The notes under the pieces were generated by a model, which worked only from the letters and a program-made list of their open reading frames with translations, was not told where the DNA came from and did not search any database. A program made the translations under genes and the position numbers. Positions 5,160 to 5,417 of a stretch of DNA of 5,417 nucleotides are shown here, one piece after another. Each line of letters begins with the position of its first letter. The first letter of the stretch is position 1. Source of the stretch: Verrucomicrobiales bacterium. Lineage in GTDB: Bacteria > Verrucomicrobiota > Verrucomicrobiia > Limisphaerales > SXQI01. The stretch covers positions 1-5,417 of the forward strand of contig JAQGOX010000633.1 in NCBI GenBank assembly GCA_028293365.1. The letters are read 5' to 3'.

Positions 5160-5417
5160 ATGATTCGGAAAAAACTAATTATTGTCGCGCTGCTTGCTAT
5201 CGCAAGCCCCTGCTATTCGCAAACCACCGATCGCGCCGTCCGCAGTCTCTCCCTGCAGGAGGCAATTTCGTTAGCCCTTCAGCACAATTTCAATATTCAA
5301 ATCAGCCAGTTTGATCCGACCGTTTCGCAGTTTAGCATTAGCATCGCGTACGGCGCATATGACCCAGTGATTTCTGCGTCCGGGCAACATAATTATTCGC
5401 TGAGTCCTGGAGGCCTT
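5160..5417 (+). CDS. TolC family outer-membrane efflux protein (partial, N-terminus only)
   Basis: The 86 codons from the ATG at 5160 to the window edge are open. Residues 1-20 (MIRKKLIIVALLAIASPCYS) form a Sec signal peptide, with likely cleavage before the following Gln. LSLQEAISLALQHNFNIQI is the usual first helix repeat of TolC-type outer-membrane efflux proteins (mature start with an LxEAIxLAL motif). The following DPTVSQFSISIAYGAYDPVI resembles the segment entering the first outer-membrane strand region. Such proteins form trimeric channels spanning the outer membrane and periplasm and partner with RND or ABC pumps, whose genes may lie to the right of this window. No Shine-Dalgarno is apparent in the 20 bases before the ATG. 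The transported substrate cannot be inferred. Confidence 0.88.
   Translation, partial: MIRKKLIIVALLAIASPCYSQTTDRAVRSLSLQEAISLALQHNFNIQISQFDPTVSQFSISIAYGAYDPVISASGQHNYSLSPGGL

Noticed and set aside
1..5417. CRISPR arrays, toxin-antitoxin pairs or a phage-defence locus
   Set aside because: No regularly spaced repeats of CRISPR size and no matching protein families were found on either strand.

Overview
The window looks like a chromosomal segment of a Gram-negative bacterium with moderate GC. A Verrucomicrobiota-type soil bacterium is my best guess, from the Nif3-like and esterase protein styles, the mostly weak Shine-Dalgarno sites and the mix of genes. That lineage call is an inference and was not tested by any search. 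A TolC-type outer-membrane protein and two Sec signal peptides support a diderm cell.

Layout from left to right. (1) A DUF1328 small membrane protein starts at 80 on the minus strand and runs off the left edge. It is followed by a 240-base gap holding three small inverted repeats. (2) A secreted alpha/beta-hydrolase (acetyl-esterase type) lies on the minus strand and is divergent from a Nif3-like metal-binding protein on the plus strand. Their 95-bp gap and its edge carry three AATCGC motifs with an exact 30-bp period. (3) The Nif3 gene runs tail to tail into an NADP-type short-chain dehydrogenase on the minus strand, with 44 bp of overlap. (4) An elongator-type tRNA-Met(CAT) with encoded CCA lies on the plus strand. 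(5) Directly after it is a wrecked class-C-beta-lactamase-like serine hydrolase. It has lost its start, the segment carrying the SxxK nucleophile (with a frameshift) and its C-terminus. (6) About 225 bp of unassigned sequence follow. (7) MiaE, a diiron tRNA hydroxylase, is on the minus strand. (8) A 344-bp divergent intergenic region contains a perfect 16-bp palindrome. (9) A TolC-family outer-membrane efflux protein on the plus strand is cut by the right edge.

The genes do not form a pathway. Most are single transcription units in alternating orientation, as expected for ordinary core or near-core chromosome. The accessory-looking part is the stretch from the tRNA to miaE (about 3276-4242), where a gene has decayed and unassigned sequence abuts it. 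I found no CRISPR array, intact mobile element, toxin-antitoxin pair or recognisable defence system. The best leads are the pseudogene junctions, the 16-bp palindrome, the 30-bp-phased motifs and the paired hairpins near DUF1328.
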